Below, piece after piece: positions 8,085 to 17,631 of a stretch of 64,000 nt of DNA; the stretch's first letter is position 1, and each line of letters starts with the position of its first letter. The notes beneath the pieces are model-generated. The model worked only from the letters and a program-made list of their open reading frames with translations. It ran no database searches and had not been told where the DNA came from. Position numbers and translations under genes: made by a program. The DNA is from Paenibacillus graminis (GTDB lineage Bacteria > Bacillota > Bacilli > Paenibacillales > Paenibacillaceae): contig NZ_CP009287.1 in assembly GCF_000758705.1 (NCBI RefSeq), positions 6,820,001 through 6,884,000 of the forward strand, read 5' to 3'.

Positions 8085-11069
8085 TCAGCCCGCCGGTCTG
8101 CCGGAAATCCAGCCGGCTACCTCTTTTTCCGGGATCGGTCTGCTAATGAAGTAGCCTTGAATCTTGTCGCAGCTTGTCCGCTCCAAAAAGGCAAGCTGTT
8201 CCTGCGTCTCTACACCTTCGGCGGTTACATTCAGCCCCATGTCATGGCCAATCGTCACAATGGAGCTGGCCAGCGACATGTTGTTCGGTGTATCAATACT
8301 GTCGATAAAGGATTTATCGATCTTCAGCGTGGTAATTGGCAGCTGCTTCAGATAGCTTAGCGAAGAGTAACCTGTCCCGAAGTCGTCAAGCGCAATGCCG
8401 ATTCCTCTCTGCTTAAGGGGCTCCAGCTTGGAACTGACCGCCTCGAAGGATTCCATAAAGATCGACTCTGTAATCTCCAATTCCAGGTACTCCGGTGCAA
8501 GTCCGGTATCCCCCAGTACAGTCAGCACCATATCCGTGAAGTCATCAAGCATCAATTGGACCACTGAAATATTAACCGAAATGTGATAGCCCTCGTATCC
8601 CTGTGCCTGCAATTCCCTCATGAAACGGCAGGCCTTGCGCAGCACCCATTCCCCAATCGGAACAATCAGGCGGCAATCCTCGGCGATGGTGATAAACGAC
8701 AGCGGAGACACAAAGCCAAGCACCGGACTGTTCCAGCGGATCAGGGCCTCAAAACCCCATATCCGGCCTGAGCCGGTATCCACCAGCGGCTGGTATTGCA
8801 GCGACAATTCATTGTTCGCAATCGCATTCCTTAGATGATGTTCAACAATCATCCGTTCATCAAAATGCTGCTGCATCTCTTCTCCATAGACGACATAGGT
8901 GCCTTTACCTGCCTCCTTCGCCTTATACATCGCAATATCAGCATTCTTCAGCAGTTCCTCGGCATTCGTCCCATTCTCCGGATAACTGGAAATTCCGATA
9001 CTAATCGAGATATGTACACTGCTGGCATTAAGCTCAAACGGCTCACTGAAGCCCTGAACCAGAGACTCCGCATAGTAAATTACCTCAGCATATCCTTCCA
9101 CATCCTTAATCAAAATGACAAACTCATCCCCTCCAAAACGGAAATGCCTGCACCGCCCGTCTGACAATTTCAGCAGCCGTTCACCAGCCTTCACCAGCAG
9201 TTCATCGCCGAACGTATGGCCCATCGTGTCATTAATATATTTGAAGTTATCGATATCCAGGAAAAAGAGTGCGGCCTGCCCGCCCGGATGCTCTTCAATA
9301 AAATCCGTCAGCTCCTCGGACAGCGACAGCCGGTTCGGCAGACCGCTGAGAACGTCGTTATAGGCCAGCAGCCGGTATTTTTCTTCACTGGCCTGCAGCA
9401 GCTCCTGATTCTCCACAACCTTCTTATACTGCTCCATAAGCTCATCCTGCAGGGCGGTCAGCTCCTCATAGGTGGACTCCAGCTCCTGGTAGCTCATCTG
9501 CAGCTTGCTCTCGTAACCCTTGCGGTCCGTCACGTCCACCATTGATCCCGCAAAACGGATATATCCCCCGCCAGCACTGCGCAGCACCTTGCCCCGGGCT
9601 TGAAACCATAAGTATTCCCCCGATTTGCTGCACATCCGGTACTCTGCATAATAATAAGAAGAACGCCCCTCCAGATGCTGTGTGCGCAGCATGTTTTCCT
9701 GCTCGGCATCCTCCGGATGAACAATCTCCCTCCACCCGCCATGGCTCTCATTGATCTCACCCCGTTCGTAGCCCAGCAGCTCGTACCAGCTGTCCGAGAA
9801 ATAGTAGACCATCGAGGACATATCTACATCCCAGATCACCGCATCGGAGCCATAAGCCGCCAGACTGAAGCGCTCATTGCTTATTTCCAGATTGCTTCGC
9901 ATCCGTTTCACCAGCTGCACATAGAACAATAAAATGAGGATCAAAACCAGCAGAACGGCAAAAGCTGCAATGGTGCCCAGCACCAGCGTCCTATAGGTTT
10001 CGTAGAAGGAAAAGGGCTTGTTGATCACCTCGCTGCCTTTGGGCAGCTTGTTCAGGGGAATCCCAAAATGCTGGAGCTCATTATAGTCGAACACATTGCG
10101 AATCGTGCTGTCCGTAACGATCGGCAGTCCATCGGCGCGTTCCCCCTGCAAAACACGCAGCGCCAGTCCAGCCGAGGTCTGGCCCTGAATTTTGCCGCTG
10201 ATCAGGCTTCCGCCAAAGGCCCTGTGGTTAAGGGCAAAATCATATATATGATAGACCGGGACACTGCTTCTTTTTCCCAGCTCGCTTGCGAACCGTTCAA
10301 ATTCGACAATTCTACCGGTGGAATCGCTAAAGTATGTAGTCATGAGCACAATACTGTCTGATGAGAGACCCGAGACGTTTTGAACAATCTGTTCACTGGA
10401 GAGACGGTTCAGCGGGATGAGCTCAAGCCTCTGATTCAGCGAGGCAATCCGGTCCATTACCAGCTTGCCTGTAGAGAGTCCGCTTTCAGAATTGTCGAAT
10501 ACAACATACACTTTGCGGATTGAAGGATTAATTTGCAGTGCCATTTGTATGGTGCGGGTGGGGTCGATCTTTTCCGTCACACCGGTTATATTGCGCTTGT
10601 CCGGGATGTTGTCCACCCCCAGTTCATTGACTCCGCTGAATATAATAGGCGCGTCGTCCAGGATTTCCTGCCGGTATTTCAGAGCGAAGCTGAGTGCGGC
10701 ATCATCCGTGGTGATGATGGCATCCACATGGATGTTATGATATTTGAGCTTAATCGTCTGATACAGTTGCTTGAGGTTCTCCTGGTTAGGATAACGTTTC
10801 CAATCCATATACTCCGTATAAATCACCGGGGCATTCTCCGCACCTTTGAGACGTTCTTCAATGCCGTCGCTTTGCTCATCCGTCCATGCAAAGCCCTTCT
10901 GGTAGGAGTGGAGCACCAGCACATTCTGCGGAGGCGCACCCTCGGCTTTGACCGTCAACACCGGAAAGAGGAATGCGCTCAGCATAGCAACCAGAAGAAG
11001 AGGCATCCGCCAGCTTCGTAACACTTTGAGATCAAATCTCCCTGCGACCATTAGCATACCCCCATGCAT
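8085..11069 (-). CDS. Membrane GGDEF-EAL protein with periplasmic-binding-like sensor and PAS domain
   Basis: The protein has up to 994 residues; the start could be M1, M5 or M7, since a run of five G precedes the last. A signal/anchor helix (about 20-42) is followed by an ABC-substrate-binding-like extracytoplasmic domain (VLVLHSYQKGFAWTDEQ, to about 350), a membrane helix near 360-385, a PAS/PAC domain (about 400-510), a coiled coil, GGDEF (FRFGGDEF near 645) and EAL (GFEALIRW near 773, DDFGTGYSSL). Both signature motifs are intact, so cyclase and phosphodiesterase activity are both possible. It probably tunes c-di-GMP in response to an extracellular ligand. A possible downstream user in this window is the exopolysaccharide operon at 48-57 kb; that link is inferred. 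Confidence 0.94.
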   Translation of the reverse strand: MHGGMLMVAGRFDLKVLRSWRMPLLLVAMLSAFLFPVLTVKAEGAPPQNVLVLHSYQKGFAWTDEQSDGIEERLKGAENAPVIYTEYMDWKRYPNQENLKQLYQTIKLKYHNIHVDAIITTDDAALSFALKYRQEILDDAPIIFSGVNELGVDNIPDKRNITGVTEKIDPTRTIQMALQINPSIRKVYVVFDNSESGLSTGKLVMDRIASLNQRLELIPLNRLSSEQIVQNVSGLSSDSIVLMTTYFSDSTGRIVEFERFASELGKRSSVPVYHIYDFALNHRAFGGSLISGKIQGQTSAGLALRVLQGERADGLPIVTDSTIRNVFDYNELQHFGIPLNKLPKGSEVINKPFSFYETYRTLVLGTIAAFAVLLVLILILLFYVQLVKRMRSNLEISNERFSLAAYGSDAVIWDVDMSSMVYYFSDSWYELLGYERGEINESHGGWREIVHPEDAEQENMLRTQHLEGRSSYYYAEYRMCSKSGEYLWFQARGKVLRSAGGGYIRFAGSMVDVTDRKGYESKLQMSYQELESTYEELTALQDELMEQYKKVVENQELLQASEEKYRLLAYNDVLSGLPNRLSLSEELTDFIEEHPGGQAALFFLDIDNFKYINDTMGHTFGDELLVKAGERLLKLSDGRCRHFRFGGDEFVILIKDVEGYAEVIYYAESLVQGFSEPFELNASSVHISISIGISSYPENGTNAEELLKNADIAMYKAKEAGKGTYVVYGEEMQQHFDERMIVEHHLRNAIANNELSLQYQPLVDTGSGRIWGFEALIRWNSPVLGFVSPLSFITIAEDCRLIVPIGEWVLRKACRFMRELQAQGYEGYHISVNISVVQLMLDDFTDMVLTVLGDTGLAPEYLELEITESIFMESFEAVSSKLEPLKQRGIGIALDDFGTGYSSLSYLKQLPITTLKIDKSFIDSIDTPNNMSLASSIVTIGHDMGLNVTAEGVETQEQLAFLERTSCDKIQGYFISRPIPEKEVAGWISGRPAG

Positions 11070-11163
11070 CTATCTCAAAGTCTGCCCCACCACTCTTAAT
11101 AGCGAAAACCTCTTATTTATGGACCAAAAAATATCCGGGGAGTTTCGACAATATATTAATTCG

Positions 11164-11193
11164 TTGACTGTCTTCCGCTTCCCTCTTTATAGA
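11164..11193 (+). promoter_or_regulatory. Candidate sigma-A promoter for the LacI-type gene
   Basis: TTGACT at 11164 and TATAGA at 11188 are separated by 18 bases. They point toward the LacI-type gene starting at 11330, which would give a leader of about 130 bases. GGAAACGCTT just before the ribosome binding site could be a half operator for autoregulation, but no full palindrome is visible. Confidence 0.45.
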
Positions 11194-11329
11194 TCGATTT
11201 TCACTGAATTATATGGGGAACATCCTTAATCAGACCATCGGTCAACAGGTAAAACCGGCTTTGTGGACAGCTCAGGTCATACGGGATAGAATAAATTTGC
11301 AGGAAACGCTTAGACAGGAGAGCTTTATT

Positions 11330-12307
11330 ATGCCTACCATAAAAGACGTAGCACTCAAAGCCGGCGTTTCGGCCACAACAGTATCCAGAGTGCTGAACAA
11401 CAGGGGTTATTTAAGCGAAGCGCTGAAGCAGAGGGTCTATACCGCGATGGAGGAGCTGAACTACAGGCCCAATGAGCTGGCCCGTTCACTCAGCCGTTCC
11501 AGATCCAATATCATTGGACTGATCATCCCCCTTGTCTCGCTTCCCTTTTTCAGTGAATTAACCGGCCATATTGAGGAGCATGCCTACCTGAACGGATACA
11601 AGCTGCTGCTCTGCAACTCGCAACAGGACAAAAATAAAGAGCTGGAATATATCGATATGCTGCGTTCCAGTCGGGTCGACGGCATCATTATGGGCAGTCA
11701 TACGCTGGAGGTTGAAGCCTACCGGCAGATGAACCTGCCCCTGGTCACCTTTGACCGGCAAATCTCCCCGGCTATTCCATATGTCTGTTCGGACAACTAT
11801 GCCGGAGGACAATTGGCAACCACATTATTAATTGAAAAAGGCTGCCGGAAGCTCGCCCATATCGGCGGCCACCCGGAGCTGAATCTCTTGTCCCATCTCA
11901 GATATGAGGGTTTCGCAGATACCGCCCGTAGGGCGGGTATATGGCAGACCTCCCTGCATACGGACAATAACAGCTTCGATGTTCAGGCGTATGAACGGCT
12001 GCTGGAGCAGCTGTTCCGGGAACATCCCGGGATTGACGGCATCTTCGCCGGCAGCGATCTGATCGCTGCCTACGCGCTGAAGGCCTGCCGCGAGAGCGGG
12101 CGGCGCGTGCCGGCGGATGTGCGGATTATCGGCTATGACGGCACCGCACTGTGCAGCCTGAATCATCCGTCCATCACCACAATCCGGCAGCCAATGGAAG
12201 AGATGGGCAGGCTCGCAGTGGAGCTTATCCTGAAGCAGGTGGAAGGCGTCAGCGTCTCCCCTGCTAATATTCTGCCGGTGAAGCTGCAGGAAGGCTCTAC
12301 GACCTAA
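11330..12307 (+). CDS. LacI/GalR-family transcriptional regulator
   Basis: This 325-residue protein starts at the ATG at 11330, behind CAGGAGAG; upstream in-frame codons lack a site. The N-terminal HTH (TIKDVALKAGVSATTVSRVLN) and hinge helix (NELARSLSRSRS) are typical. The effector domain runs from about residue 60, with DGIIMGSHT, FDRQI and GYDGTALCSLNHPSITTIRQP in the usual order. The effector is probably a sugar or sugar phosphate, but no transport or catabolic genes are next to it, so its target is unlinked or it acts as a global or orphan regulator. The gene is flanked by a GGDEF-EAL gene on the opposite strand and a repeat array. Confidence 0.93.
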   Translation: MPTIKDVALKAGVSATTVSRVLNNRGYLSEALKQRVYTAMEELNYRPNELARSLSRSRSNIIGLIIPLVSLPFFSELTGHIEEHAYLNGYKLLLCNSQQDKNKELEYIDMLRSSRVDGIIMGSHTLEVEAYRQMNLPLVTFDRQISPAIPYVCSDNYAGGQLATTLLIEKGCRKLAHIGGHPELNLLSHLRYEGFADTARRAGIWQTSLHTDNNSFDVQAYERLLEQLFREHPGIDGIFAGSDLIAAYALKACRESGRRVPADVRIIGYDGTALCSLNHPSITTIRQPMEEMGRLAVELILKQVEGVSVSPANILPVKLQEGSTT

Positions 12308-12364
12308 CGCGCGGAGAGCAGGGGCGACCGGCGGTACGGTCAATGCGTGGTGCTGCGCGTACAG

Positions 12365-12500
12365 CGGCAGCGCAGGCGGCTATGCACGCGGCAGCGCAGG
12401 CAGGCGGCTCTTCGGCAGCAGCCCAGACAGACGGCTATGCACGCGGCGCGGCAGGCGGCTCTTCGGCAGCAGCCCAGGCAGACGGCTATGCGTGCGGCAG
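12365..12500. repeat. GC-rich 51-bp direct repeat
   Basis: CAGGCGGCTCTTCGGCAGCAGCCCAG starts at 12401 and again at 12452, exactly 51 bases apart, and GGCTATGC-type segments recur at 12378, 12433 and 12484. Short alanine-rich open frames run through it (71 and 66 codons) but have no ribosome binding site and no family resemblance, so I treat the region as a non-coding repeat. Confidence 0.75.
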
Positions 12501-12846
12501 TCCTCTACTCCGCTTCCTCCATTCCCTTGCCTTGCAGCTGCTCTTAGGCCCAGCCTAATTGAGAGAGATCTCTGCGCTAACTGCACTTTATACAATTATT
12601 CGGAACAAATGAGCTCCAAAATGAGCAATAAGTGTATTTCGCATTATTAAAGATCAGTTTCCCCTCCAAGTCGGCTTTTTCAAAGACAGAATACAATTAA
12701 ACTAGTACTAAGAAGAAATCCTGCATTTTAGTTGTACAAAATAAAACTACCCCTGACGCAACTGTCATCACGTAAAATCGCCCCCCTATTCCGGGCGTTC
12801 AGGCATTCCGGCATTTCTAAATACAATCGAAAGGCAGTGAAGGCGA
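12501..12846. other. Intergenic region before the DinB-like gene
   Basis: After the GC-rich repeat the composition shifts to AT-rich. There are no ORFs with a ribosome binding site. The promoter of the DinB-like gene should lie here, but I see no convincing -35/-10 pair. Confidence 0.4.
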
Positions 12847-13314
12847 ATGGTACAGACCACAATTTTGGGTCTGCAATCACTCTTGAAGGAGGTTCCTGCG
12901 GCGTTCATCTCTATTTCTCCCGAAGAAGCTGCAACGCCGCGTCCGGGAGGCAAATGGTCCAAGCTCCAGCTGCTTGGACATCTGTGCGACTCCGCTATCA
13001 ACAATATGTCGCGCTTCATCAAGGTGCAGTACGAACCGCAGCCGCTGCGTCTCGCCCTTTATGACCAAAACGAGTGGATGGCCGCCCAGCAGTACGGCAG
13101 CGCCGCCCAAGAGGAAGTATTAGCCCTCTGGGTCAGCCTTAACCAGGCCGTTCTGCGGGTCATTTCCAGCCTCACCCGAGACCAGCTTCAACTTGTATTC
13201 CTGCAGGAAAGCGGCGAAACTGTCACCCTGCAATGGCTGATTGAGGATTACCTGGAGCACATGAAGCATCATTTGGGGCAGATCTTCCCGGGCGAGTCTC
13301 TGCAGTCACTTTGA
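12847..13314 (+). CDS. DinB-superfamily (four-helix bundle) protein
   Basis: This 155-residue protein has the DinB/YfiT arrangement of metal-binding histidines: one in the second helix (LGHLCDSAINN) and two in the C-terminal HMKHHLGQI. PGGKWSKLQLLGH matches the family's W-x3-E/LxH type motif. Such proteins bind a divalent metal; many are bacillithiol or mycothiol S-transferases or hydrolases of unknown substrate. It is a single gene ending at a bidirectional terminator shared with the phosphorylase operon. A GAAGG sequence close to the ATG is a weak ribosome binding site. Confidence 0.85.
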   Translation: MVQTTILGLQSLLKEVPAAFISISPEEAATPRPGGKWSKLQLLGHLCDSAINNMSRFIKVQYEPQPLRLALYDQNEWMAAQQYGSAAQEEVLALWVSLNQAVLRVISSLTRDQLQLVFLQESGETVTLQWLIEDYLEHMKHHLGQIFPGESLQSL

Positions 13315-13366
13315 ATCACACGAAGCATCATACGGAACAGTTCCTCTGGACGTAGTCCTAAATGCA

Positions 13367-13407
13367 AACACCCCGGCTCTCCAGCAATGAAGGAGAGTCG
13401 GGGTGTT
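13367..13407. terminator. Bidirectional terminator between DinB-like gene and phosphorylase operon
   Basis: AACACCCCGGCTCTCC pairs with GGAGAGTCGGGGTGTT around a short loop. It lies between the two convergent stop codons (13314 and 13411) and has A/T flanks on both sides, so it can end transcription from either direction. Confidence 0.85.
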
Positions 13408-13410
13408 GTC

Positions 13411-16400
13411 TTATTGCCGGAGCAGCTCCAGCAGCTTCTCTACGCTCAGCTCCACGGTCCGGGGCAGCAGCAGATCGGCATCGCCCAGCTGCGCCGGGCT
13501 TCCGATGCCTACGGCCTTCATGCCCGCCGCCTTAATCGCGGCGATGCCCGCCGCCGCGTCCTCCACGCCGATGCAATTGCCCGGCGTGACCCCAAGCAGC
13601 TCCGCCGCCTGCAGGAAAATCTCCGGATCGGGCTTGCCCTTCCGGAGACTGGCCGGGTCGGCGGCCGCCTGGAACCAATGGGCTGCGCCAAGACGCTCCA
13701 GAATGACCGGAGCGTTCAGGCTCGCCGAGGCCAGTCCCACCAGGATTCCCCCCTTCCGGAGGGAATCCAGCAGCTCCGGGATCCCCGGCAGCAGATCCGC
13801 CGGAGTGATGCGCCCGATCATTTCCCTGTAATGATCGTTCTTCTGCTCCGCCAGCCGCAGCTTCGCGGCTTCCGGGAGGCCGAGGCCGCTGTCCTCCAGC
13901 ACGATGTCCAGCGACTCCATGCGGCTGACGCCTTTCAGCCGTTCATTCTTCTCCCTGCTGAAGGGTACGCCCAGCTCATCGGCCAGCGCCTGCCAGGCCA
14001 GATAGTGATATTCGGCCGTGTCGGTGATCACGCCGTCCAGATCGAAGATCACCGCTTCCAGTCGCTTCGCAAGCGGAACCCGCACCGGCTCCTGCGGAGA
14101 CAGGCGCAGCGACTCCTCCTTGTGCCGGATCTCAAGACCTTCCCCCTCAAGCAGCGTATACACTGCTGCCTCTCGGCTGACATAGATGTCCAGCAGTTGT
14201 CCGCTGTACGTGATTTTGAAGCGGTAGCTCTCCCACTGCTCCGGCAGCGCGGGACTAAAGCATAGTTGTCCGTTATATTGGCGCATTCCGCCGAAGCCGT
14301 TCACAATCGACATCCAGGAGCCTGCCATTGCGGCCATGTGCAGCCCGTCCTTGGCGTTGCGGTTGATATCATCCAGATCCATCCGTACCGTACGGTCGAA
14401 GTAGGCATAGGCTCCGGCCAAATCGCCGATTTCGGCGGAGACAATACTGTGAATGCACGGCGACAGGGAAGAATCGTGAGTCGTCAGCGGCTCATAATAC
14501 TGATAATTGCGGATTTTATCGGCCAGGGTGAATTGATCGCCGAGCAGGAACAAGGCCATGACCAGATCGGCCTGCTTCAGCACCTGGTGGCGGTAGATGA
14601 CCAGCGGGTGATAGTTCAGCAGCAGCGGGTATTTATCGGCCGGAGTCTGCTCGAAATCCCATTTCTGCTTGCTCAGAAATGTATCATCCTGCGCATAAAT
14701 GCCCAAAGCCTTGTCAAAAGGAATAAACATCTTCTCCGCAGCTTCCAGCCAGCCGTCTGCCTCCTCCGCACTTAGCCCCATCCCATGCTGCAGCCGTGTA
14801 TAATCACCGGGATATTCGCGGCGGAGCCAGTCCGCCGTCTCATAGGCATACAGTAGCTGATCCCGCACCATAAGGTTCGTATAGGCATTATTGTTCACAA
14901 TGGCCGTATATTCATCAGGCCCGGTTACGGCGTCAATGCAGAAGGCCCCGCCGCGTGCAGGATTGTAATGGCCAAGGTCCGCCCAGAAGCGCGACGTTTC
15001 GAACAGAATTTCCGCACCCTTCGCGGCGAGAAACTCTTCATCACCGGTCGCCTGCACATACTGCTTGATGCCATAGGCAATATCGGCATTGATATGGGCC
15101 TGGGCCGTGCCTGCCGGGAAATAGGCCGAGTTCTCGGCACCGTCGATGGTGCGCCACGGATATAGCGCCCCCTTCTGCGACATCACCGCCGCCCGTTCCC
15201 GCGCTTTGCCGAGTGTGGCATAACGGAACTCCAGCAGCGCCCGGCTGACTGCAGGCTGGGTGTAGGTAAAGAACGGCAGCATATACATTTCGGTATCCCA
15301 GAAATAATGGCCTTCATACCCTTCACCGGTCAGGCCTTTGGCGCCGATATTCGTTACCCCGTCACGGCCGGCAGACTGCAGCAGCTGAAAAGCATTGAAG
15401 CGGATTCCCTGCTGCAGCGCCGGGTCACCGGTAATCTCTACATCCGTATGACTCCAGAAAGTATCCAGGTAGGCCTGCTGTTCAGCAGCCAGCCCGGCAA
15501 AACCGCATCTTCCCGCCATATCCAGCACAGAGGCGCTCCGGCTAAAGAGCTCCTCCTCGTCATAATCCTTGGAGGTATGATACGTGATATATTTGCTCAG
15601 CGTGACGCTCTCTCCGCTGCGGACGGCAGCGGCATAACACACCGAGACCCGCTGCCCGGCCAGCTGGCGTCCCATCTCGCGGCCCGTCTCCGCCTGCAGC
15701 GCATGACCCATTGCCGTCACCAGCGCGAACCCGGTATGCCGCGTCCGCTGCTTCATCCACAGAAAGCCGCCGGCACCCTCATCCCCTGTGTCTTCCAGCA
15801 GCAGGCTGGGCTCCGTGCTGCCCGCCCCTAACCGGGGATCACCGCTTGCCTCCGGCCGGACGATCTTCCCATCCATGGCGGACTCCAACTTCAACGTGCC
15901 GCCGAAGTTCAGCGCCGTTACCCGGTATTCGATGGCGGCAAGATGCTTATGCTGCAAGGCAACCATCCGCCGGATTTGCAGCAGCACCCGGTGGCCCGCA
16001 GGCGATTCCCATTCCACTTCACGGTGAAGAATGCCGCTTTTCATATCCAGCCTGCGCTCGTAGCGGTGTACCGTACCACTGTTCAGATGGAAGGCATGGC
16101 CCTCAACACTCAGCTCAATGATCCGGGCATCGGTCACATTCAGCATCGCCTGGTTGCGGCCTGGATACCCGTAAGCCCCTTCGGGATACACAATCGGCTC
16201 AGAATCAAAGAAACCATTCAGATAGTTCCCCGCAACCGAAGTTCCGGCATGGCCGTGGTAACCTTCCTCGAAATTGCCGCGCATGCCGATATATCCATTG
16301 CCCAGTGCGAACACGCTCTCGCTCCTCTGGTTGTGCTCCTCCTTATAGATATCCTCGTCAATACTCCAGTCCCGGTATGGATACAGCGCCGGCGGATGCT

Positions 16401-16419
16401 CATAGGGCTTCATTTTCAT
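13411..16419 (-). CDS. Bifunctional GH65 disaccharide phosphorylase / beta-phosphoglucomutase fusion
   Basis: The 1002-residue polypeptide fuses two enzymes that usually come from separate genes. Residues 1 to about 770 form a GH65 phosphorylase: an N-terminal beta-sandwich, then an (alpha/alpha)6 barrel with GHYFWDTEMYMLPF and the catalytic Glu in VTGPDEYT near residue 501. Residues from about 788 form a HAD beta-phosphoglucomutase (FDLDGVITDTAEYH with the nucleophile Asp, GLASAS, KPDPEIFL, GVEDAAAG). Together they would convert an alpha-glucosyl disaccharide plus phosphate to a sugar and beta-glucose 1-phosphate, then to glucose 6-phosphate, without ATP. The substrate is unsettled between trehalose, kojibiose, nigerose and maltose types; the loop with FPAGTAQ reminds me of trehalose-type enzymes, but that is recall. 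It is the last gene of the transporter operon. Confidence 0.93.
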   Translation of the reverse strand: MKMKPYEHPPALYPYRDWSIDEDIYKEEHNQRSESVFALGNGYIGMRGNFEEGYHGHAGTSVAGNYLNGFFDSEPIVYPEGAYGYPGRNQAMLNVTDARIIELSVEGHAFHLNSGTVHRYERRLDMKSGILHREVEWESPAGHRVLLQIRRMVALQHKHLAAIEYRVTALNFGGTLKLESAMDGKIVRPEASGDPRLGAGSTEPSLLLEDTGDEGAGGFLWMKQRTRHTGFALVTAMGHALQAETGREMGRQLAGQRVSVCYAAAVRSGESVTLSKYITYHTSKDYDEEELFSRSASVLDMAGRCGFAGLAAEQQAYLDTFWSHTDVEITGDPALQQGIRFNAFQLLQSAGRDGVTNIGAKGLTGEGYEGHYFWDTEMYMLPFFTYTQPAVSRALLEFRYATLGKARERAAVMSQKGALYPWRTIDGAENSAYFPAGTAQAHINADIAYGIKQYVQATGDEEFLAAKGAEILFETSRFWADLGHYNPARGGAFCIDAVTGPDEYTAIVNNNAYTNLMVRDQLLYAYETADWLRREYPGDYTRLQHGMGLSAEEADGWLEAAEKMFIPFDKALGIYAQDDTFLSKQKWDFEQTPADKYPLLLNYHPLVIYRHQVLKQADLVMALFLLGDQFTLADKIRNYQYYEPLTTHDSSLSPCIHSIVSAEIGDLAGAYAYFDRTVRMDLDDINRNAKDGLHMAAMAGSWMSIVNGFGGMRQYNGQLCFSPALPEQWESYRFKITYSGQLLDIYVSREAAVYTLLEGEGLEIRHKEESLRLSPQEPVRVPLAKRLEAVIFDLDGVITDTAEYHYLAWQALADELGVPFSREKNERLKGVSRMESLDIVLEDSGLGLPEAAKLRLAEQKNDHYREMIGRITPADLLPGIPELLDSLRKGGILVGLASASLNAPVILERLGAAHWFQAAADPASLRKGKPDPEIFLQAAELLGVTPGNCIGVEDAAAGIAAIKAAGMKAVGIGSPAQLGDADLLLPRTVELSVEKLLELLRQ

Positions 16420-16539
16420 CGCTAAGTCTCCTTCTCATCGCGGACTTCTTCCGGACCGGCCCGCTTCAGCGGTCCAGACCTCCGCTTTATAGATTTGCCG
16501 CCCGAACCGGCGTTGCCAGCACACCGGTCCGGCCAACCG

Positions 16540-17631
16540 TCAGCCCTTTACCGAACCGCCCATAAGCCCCCGGACAAAGTACTTTTGCAGCAGGAAGAAG
16601 ATCGCCAGCGGCATCAGCATCGATATAAAAGCTGCGGAGGTCAGCAGATGCCAGTCGTTGCCGCGCGAGCCGACCAGGTCGGCAATCTTCATCGACATGA
16701 CCTGCACCGAAGGCTGGTTGCCGATAAAAATCAGCGACACCAGGTAATCATTCCACACCCAGAGGAACTGGAAGATTCCGATGGAGGCGAGAGCAGGCAC
16801 AGACAGCGGCAGAATCAGTCTGCTGAAGATCGTGAAATGGCTCGCGCCGTCAATAAAGGCCGATTCGAACAGATCCTTGGGAAGCTGGCTGATGAAGTTG
16901 TACATGAAGTAGGTAACCAGCGGCAGGCCAAAGGCGGTATGCGCCAGCCAGATCCCCAGATAACTTCCGTTCAGACCAAGCGAAGTATAGTCCTTAAGCA
17001 CAGGAATCAATGCGACTTGAATCGGGATCACGAGCATGGCGATAATGATGACGAACAGGGTTTTGCGCCCCGGGAACCGCAGCCAAGCAAAGGCATATGC
17101 GGCAAAAGAGGCGATCAGCACCGGAATGACCGTAGCCGGAACCGCAATCGTCAGCGTATTCCAGAAGGCTTGGGACAGCCCCGTACCCTTTTGCACCGTT
17201 TCACTGCCGTCGGCTTCCGTGAGTTTGTACTCTTTGCCGGACAGCACATTGCTGTAATTATCCAAAGTAAGATCAGGGGTAGTCTTCCAGCCCTGCTCCT
17301 GCATATTGACCGTGCGCGCTCTGCGGTTCTCCCACATCAGGCGGCTGTCGTCCACCTCCACGCCCGCCTTCAGCTGGTCATCCGTGTAGGCCTGGCCGTT
17401 CACCTCAATCGGCTGGCGCAGATCGGTATCCTTAGACAGCTGCAGCGTCTCGCCTTGCGTCCACTCCTGATGGGGAAATACCTTCCACCAGCCGGTTTGC
17501 AGAATATCCGCTGCCGGACGGAACGAGGAAATAAAGAGACCCAGCGTCGGGAGCAGCCAAATGAAGCAAATGACGCCCAGCACGAGATTGACGATGGTTT
17601 TGCCGCCTTTTCTTTTCTTTTTGCCGGCCAT
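16540..17631 (-). CDS. ABC sugar transporter permease (MalG/AglG-like)
   Basis: This 363-residue inner-membrane protein has an N-terminal membrane helix, a long extracytoplasmic insertion (about residues 50-150) and then five helices. The EAA loop that docks to the ATPase reads ESAFIDGASHFTIFSRLILP. The length exceeds the usual 275-300 residues because of the insertion, a feature shared with AglG-type alpha-glucoside permeases. It starts 1 base after the stop of the other permease, so the two are translationally coupled. No ATPase gene is in the operon; a shared MsmX-type ATPase encoded elsewhere is likely, as is usual in Firmicutes. Confidence 0.93.
   Translation of the reverse strand: MAGKKKRKGGKTIVNLVLGVICFIWLLPTLGLFISSFRPAADILQTGWWKVFPHQEWTQGETLQLSKDTDLRQPIEVNGQAYTDDQLKAGVEVDDSRLMWENRRARTVNMQEQGWKTTPDLTLDNYSNVLSGKEYKLTEADGSETVQKGTGLSQAFWNTLTIAVPATVIPVLIASFAAYAFAWLRFPGRKTLFVIIIAMLVIPIQVALIPVLKDYTSLGLNGSYLGIWLAHTAFGLPLVTYFMYNFISQLPKDLFESAFIDGASHFTIFSRLILPLSVPALASIGIFQFLWVWNDYLVSLIFIGNQPSVQVMSMKIADLVGSRGNDWHLLTSAAFISMLMPLAIFFLLQKYFVRGLMGGSVKG

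Noticed and set aside
12343..12558. Alanine-rich open frames (71 and 66 codons)
   Set aside because: They coincide with a GC-rich direct repeat, have no ribosome binding site and no plausible domain.
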